Shown one piece after another: positions 61,381 through 64,000 of a DNA stretch of 64,000 bases. Both the position numbers and the translations under genes were made by a program. The stretch is from positions 1 to 64,000 of the forward strand of contig CANJIS010000010.1 in the NCBI GenBank assembly GCA_947474565.1. The letters run 5' to 3'. The notes below the pieces were generated by a model. The model saw only the letters and a program-made list of their open reading frames with translations, searched no databases and had not been told where the DNA came from. Position 1 is the first letter of the stretch; each line of letters starts with the position of its first letter. This DNA is from Alphaproteobacteria bacterium (GTDB lineage: Bacteria; Pseudomonadota; Alphaproteobacteria; Micropepsales; Micropepsaceae).

Positions 61381-61420
61381 GCCTGGGTTTATAGGCGGCC
61401 CCGCCCGGCGGGTCATCTCT

Positions 61421-64000
61421 TCAGGCCAAAAACGCCCTGATATCCCCAAGCGCCTCGGCCAAACCGCAGCGTTTTACCGGGGCGCCTTCCGGAAAGGCGG
61501 CCAGAAGCCGCGACGGCGTGGCGGATTCCAGGATTACAAAGCAGCCTTTGTCTTCAGGCCCCCGTATCAGCCGCCCAAACGCCTGTTTCAGCCGGAAGCG
61601 GGTGAGGAGGTCGTCATAGCCCTTGCCGAACCGGGCGCGCCGCGCCTTGTGCAGGATGGTGGGCTTGGGCCAGGGCACTTTGTCGAACGCCACCAGCCTC
61701 AGCGAGCGGCCCGGTACGTCCACGCCATCACGCAGGGCATCGGTGCCCAGCAGGCAGGCATTTTCTTCGGCCCGGAACAGGTCGATGAGTGCGCCGGTGT
61801 CCAGCCGGTCGACATGCTGGGCGTAGAGTGAAATCCCCGCATCGGCGAGCGGCTGGGCGATGCGGCTTTCGGTATCGCGCAAGGCTCGTACTGCCGTGAA
61901 CAATCCCAGGCCGCCGCCGCCGCTGGCCAGGAACAATTCGCGCATCGCGCCCGCCAGCGCCGCCGCATCGCGCCGCGCCACATCGGTGACAATGAAAATC
62001 CGCGACTGGTTTTCGAATTTGAAGGGCGAACCGAAACTCGCGCGGCGCGGCGGCAGCGGTAGATGCAGCGCCCCGGTGCGCACTTCGGCGCTTTGCCAAT
62101 GGGCGTCCGGATTGTCTGCGCCGGTGTCGCGCAAGGTCGCCGATGTGATCAAGGCGCCATGCGCCGGCTCCAATATCTCATTCGCCAGCGGGATGGTGGG
62201 ATCGACCCAATGGCGTTCAAAGCCGACATCGAAATCCCGGCCATCCGCGCGCGCGATCTCGAACCAGTCGGTGAAATTATCGTTGATCTCGCCGGTCTCC
62301 AGCGTTTCCAGCATTTGCCGCCAGGCCGGCAGCACCAGCTTGGCGCGCCGCTCCAGCCCGCGCGCCGCCGCTTCCAGCCGGGCCCGGGTATAAGGTTCAA
62401 TAGTGGCGCTCTTCTCGTCCATCTTCTCGCGCAACAGCCGCGCCAGCTTGGACAGCGGCAACCGGATGCGCTCCAGCGCCCGTGACAATTCCATCGCCGC
62501 GCGCAACGCGTCTTCGCCCAAGGGGTGGGGTTCTGCTTCCAGCGTATAGAACGCATCGCGGTCGTCGCTGCGGGCGCGGACATGGCGATGAACTTCGGCA
62601 AGAAAAATTTCACCCGGGCCGCGCGCACCGCCGCCGGTGATGCGGCTCATCCAGCCGTCACCCGTCAAGGCGCTTGCCGCCTGTACCGCTTCATCCAGGG
62701 CTTCCAGCGCGTCGTCGCTGTCCGCCACCAGATCCTTCAGCCGTTCTTCCACCCCGCGCATGCGGGTACGGGCGCGCCCTTCCGGTCCTCTGATCCAGCG
62801 GCGCAGCTCCGCCATCTCCCGCCCCGACAAATGAGCGGCAAAACCGCTATCGGCGGCATCGAACAGATGATGGCCTTCATCGAAGACATAACGCAGCCGC
62901 CGCTCGGGCGGGGTGTCCGTGGTCTGGTCTGTCGCCAGCCAGTCTGCGGCCGCTTGCGAGATCACCAGCGCATGATTGGCGACCACGATGGGCGCGTGGC
63001 GGGCCCGGCGGATGGCGCGCTCGATGAAACAGGTGCGGTAATGCGGGCAGGCGGCATAGATGCATTCGCCGCGCCGGTCGGTGACTTCCGACAAGGGCAG
63101 GGACGCCGCCAGGAAAGCGGGAAAGCCCGCGCCGGAAATATCGCCATCGGTGTTTGAGCTGATCCAGCGCGCGATCAGCCCCAGCGCCACGCTTCGTTGG
63201 CCCGGCGCCAGGGCCGTGCGCTTGGCGGCTTCTTCGAAATTCAAAAGGCAGAGATAATTTTCGCGGCCCTTGCGCACCACCGCCTTTTCCGCGCGCTCGA
63301 CGGGATCGGGGTACAGATGCGCCAACTCCTGCACGATCTGGCGCTGCAGGTTGCGGGTGTAGGTTGAGATCCAAAGTCCCGGCCCGTTCTTCTCCGCCCA
63401 CAAACTGGCGGGGGCCAGATAGCCCAGCGTCTTGCCGGTGCCGGTGCCCGCTTCCACCAAGGCGATGCGGGGCGCCCCGGAATCCTCGCGCGGGCCGAAG
63501 GCATAGGCCGCCGCTTCGGCATAGGCTGCCTGTTCGACGCGTGGTGTGACGGTCAGCTGTGTGAGCCGCGCCTTGGCTTCTTCCGGTGTCACGGCTTGCG
63601 AACCCGGTATGCCCACCGGCGCTTCGTCTTCCCATTGCGGCAAGCCGCGCCAGGTTTCCATGCCCGCGATGGGCGAGCCCTGTTGCACCTCTTCCTTGAT
63701 GGCGGCCTTGAGCGGCGCTGCCCAGCGCCAGCCCGCCCGGCCCATCGTGTCCAGCAGCGGCGCCAGACGCTGGCGCGTTTCGAGCGGCCAGTCCGCGGCT
63801 TCTTTCAGCAATCCTTCGGCTATATCCAGTAGCGCCCGCGCCGCTGCTTCCGGACTGTCCGGTGTCTCAATCCCTGTCAGCCGCGCCAGTCCCAACGCGC
63901 TGGGCACCATGGGTTGGCCGGGCCGCACAAAGGCGAACAGCTCCAGCACATCGAAGAGGGGTTTCAAGGGTGCGGCTTTCAGCCGGCCGGCGGCAAAACC
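61421..64000 (-). CDS. DinG/XPD-type ATP-dependent helicase (5' end beyond window)
   Basis: At least 859 residues of an SF2 iron-sulfur helicase; the frame is open to the window end, so the N terminus is missing. Seen: Walker A VEAGTGTGKTLGYLAPA, motif Ia WISTYTRNLQRQIVQEL, the four-cysteine Fe-S cluster region (Cys in NYLCLLNFEE, then ECIYAACPHYRTCF), the DEGH box YVFDEGHHLFDAAD, and C-terminal motifs LITSATLRD, GTDALRDGVDVPG and RLKQAFGRLIRGPEDKG. DinG/YoaA-like enzymes unwind damaged or structured DNA and R-loops. A long N-terminal extension of unknown function precedes the helicase core. Confidence 0.9.
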   Translation of the reverse strand, partial: GFAAGRLKAAPLKPLFDVLELFAFVRPGQPMVPSALGLARLTGIETPDSPEAAARALLDIAEGLLKEAADWPLETRQRLAPLLDTMGRAGWRWAAPLKAAIKEEVQQGSPIAGMETWRGLPQWEDEAPVGIPGSQAVTPEEAKARLTQLTVTPRVEQAAYAEAAAYAFGPREDSGAPRIALVEAGTGTGKTLGYLAPASLWAEKNGPGLWISTYTRNLQRQIVQELAHLYPDPVERAEKAVVRKGRENYLCLLNFEEAAKRTALAPGQRSVALGLIARWISSNTDGDISGAGFPAFLAASLPLSEVTDRRGECIYAACPHYRTCFIERAIRRARHAPIVVANHALVISQAAADWLATDQTTDTPPERRLRYVFDEGHHLFDAADSGFAAHLSGREMAELRRWIRGPEGRARTRMRGVEERLKDLVADSDDALEALDEAVQAASALTGDGWMSRITGGGARGPGEIFLAEVHRHVRARSDDRDAFYTLEAEPHPLGEDALRAAMELSRALERIRLPLSKLARLLREKMDEKSATIEPYTRARLEAAARGLERRAKLVLPAWRQMLETLETGEINDNFTDWFEIARADGRDFDVGFERHWVDPTIPLANEILEPAHGALITSATLRDTGADNPDAHWQSAEVRTGALHLPLPPRRASFGSPFKFENQSRIFIVTDVARRDAAALAGAMRELFLASGGGGLGLFTAVRALRDTESRIAQPLADAGISLYAQHVDRLDTGALIDLFRAEENACLLGTDALRDGVDVPGRSLRLVAFDKVPWPKPTILHKARRARFGKGYDDLLTRFRLKQAFGRLIRGPEDKGCFVILESATPSRLLAAFPEGAPVKRCGLAEALGDIRAFLA

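Overview
This 64 kb window is ordinary chromosome from a GC-rich alphaproteobacterium. No phage, plasmid, transposon or CRISPR sequence was seen. The strongest lineage markers are a circularly permuted two-piece tmRNA gene, an alphaproteobacterial SspB, small DUF4169 and ribbon-helix-helix genes beside fumC, a double-length dCTP deaminase, and a dcw cluster running on through lpxC, bamD, recN and ligA. A Rhizomicrobium/Caulobacterales-like organism fits, but that is an inference without database searches.

Layout. 1-1.8 kb: the 3' end of ettA, then mlaA-mlaC (outer-membrane lipid asymmetry) on the minus strand. 1.85-7.5 kb: a SAM-cycle operon of a SahR-type ArsR/methyltransferase-fold repressor, metF and metH, with a perfect 22-bp palindrome just upstream as probable operator. 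7.5-9.9 kb: a DjlA-like co-chaperone, a peptidoglycan amidase, RNase P RNA and a small exported protein. 9.9-34.3 kb: a complete division and cell wall cluster (mraZ, rsmH, ftsL, ftsI, murE, murF, mraY, murD, ftsW, murG, murC, murB, ddl, ftsQ, ftsA, ftsZ) followed by lpxC, bamD, recN and ligA. Most junctions in the cluster are stop/start overlaps, and three 10-bp-spaced MraZ boxes precede it.

34.3-44.7 kb: a dienelactone hydrolase, prmA-pepP, a cupin, uvrD, and a minus-strand run of sspB-fumC-(spermidine synthase-like)-RHH-GST-DUF4169. 44.8-49.5 kb: a glycosyltransferase, a glycogen-debranching-type glucosidase and an MFS transporter. 49.5-50.7 kb: split ssrA (tmRNA, tag ANDNEMALAA) divergent from thyA. 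50.8-60 kb is the least constrained part. It holds an asparagine-synthase-like gene and a PAP2 gene, each broken by a one-base homopolymer frameshift, an exported methyltransferase, a second dienelactone hydrolase, a beta/gamma-crystallin protein with a lectin-like tail, a desaturase, tRNA-Gly(CCC), and a GNAT acetyltransferase remnant with an internal deletion. 60-64 kb: dCTP deaminase and a DinG/XPD-type helicase that runs off the window.

No clearly new multi-gene system is present. The items most worth a second look are the split tmRNA, the SahR operator, the paired repeat/terminator modules ending 16 bp before lpxC, the triple hairpin between recN and ligA, the crystallin-lectin fusion, and the clustered gene breaks at 52-60 kb.
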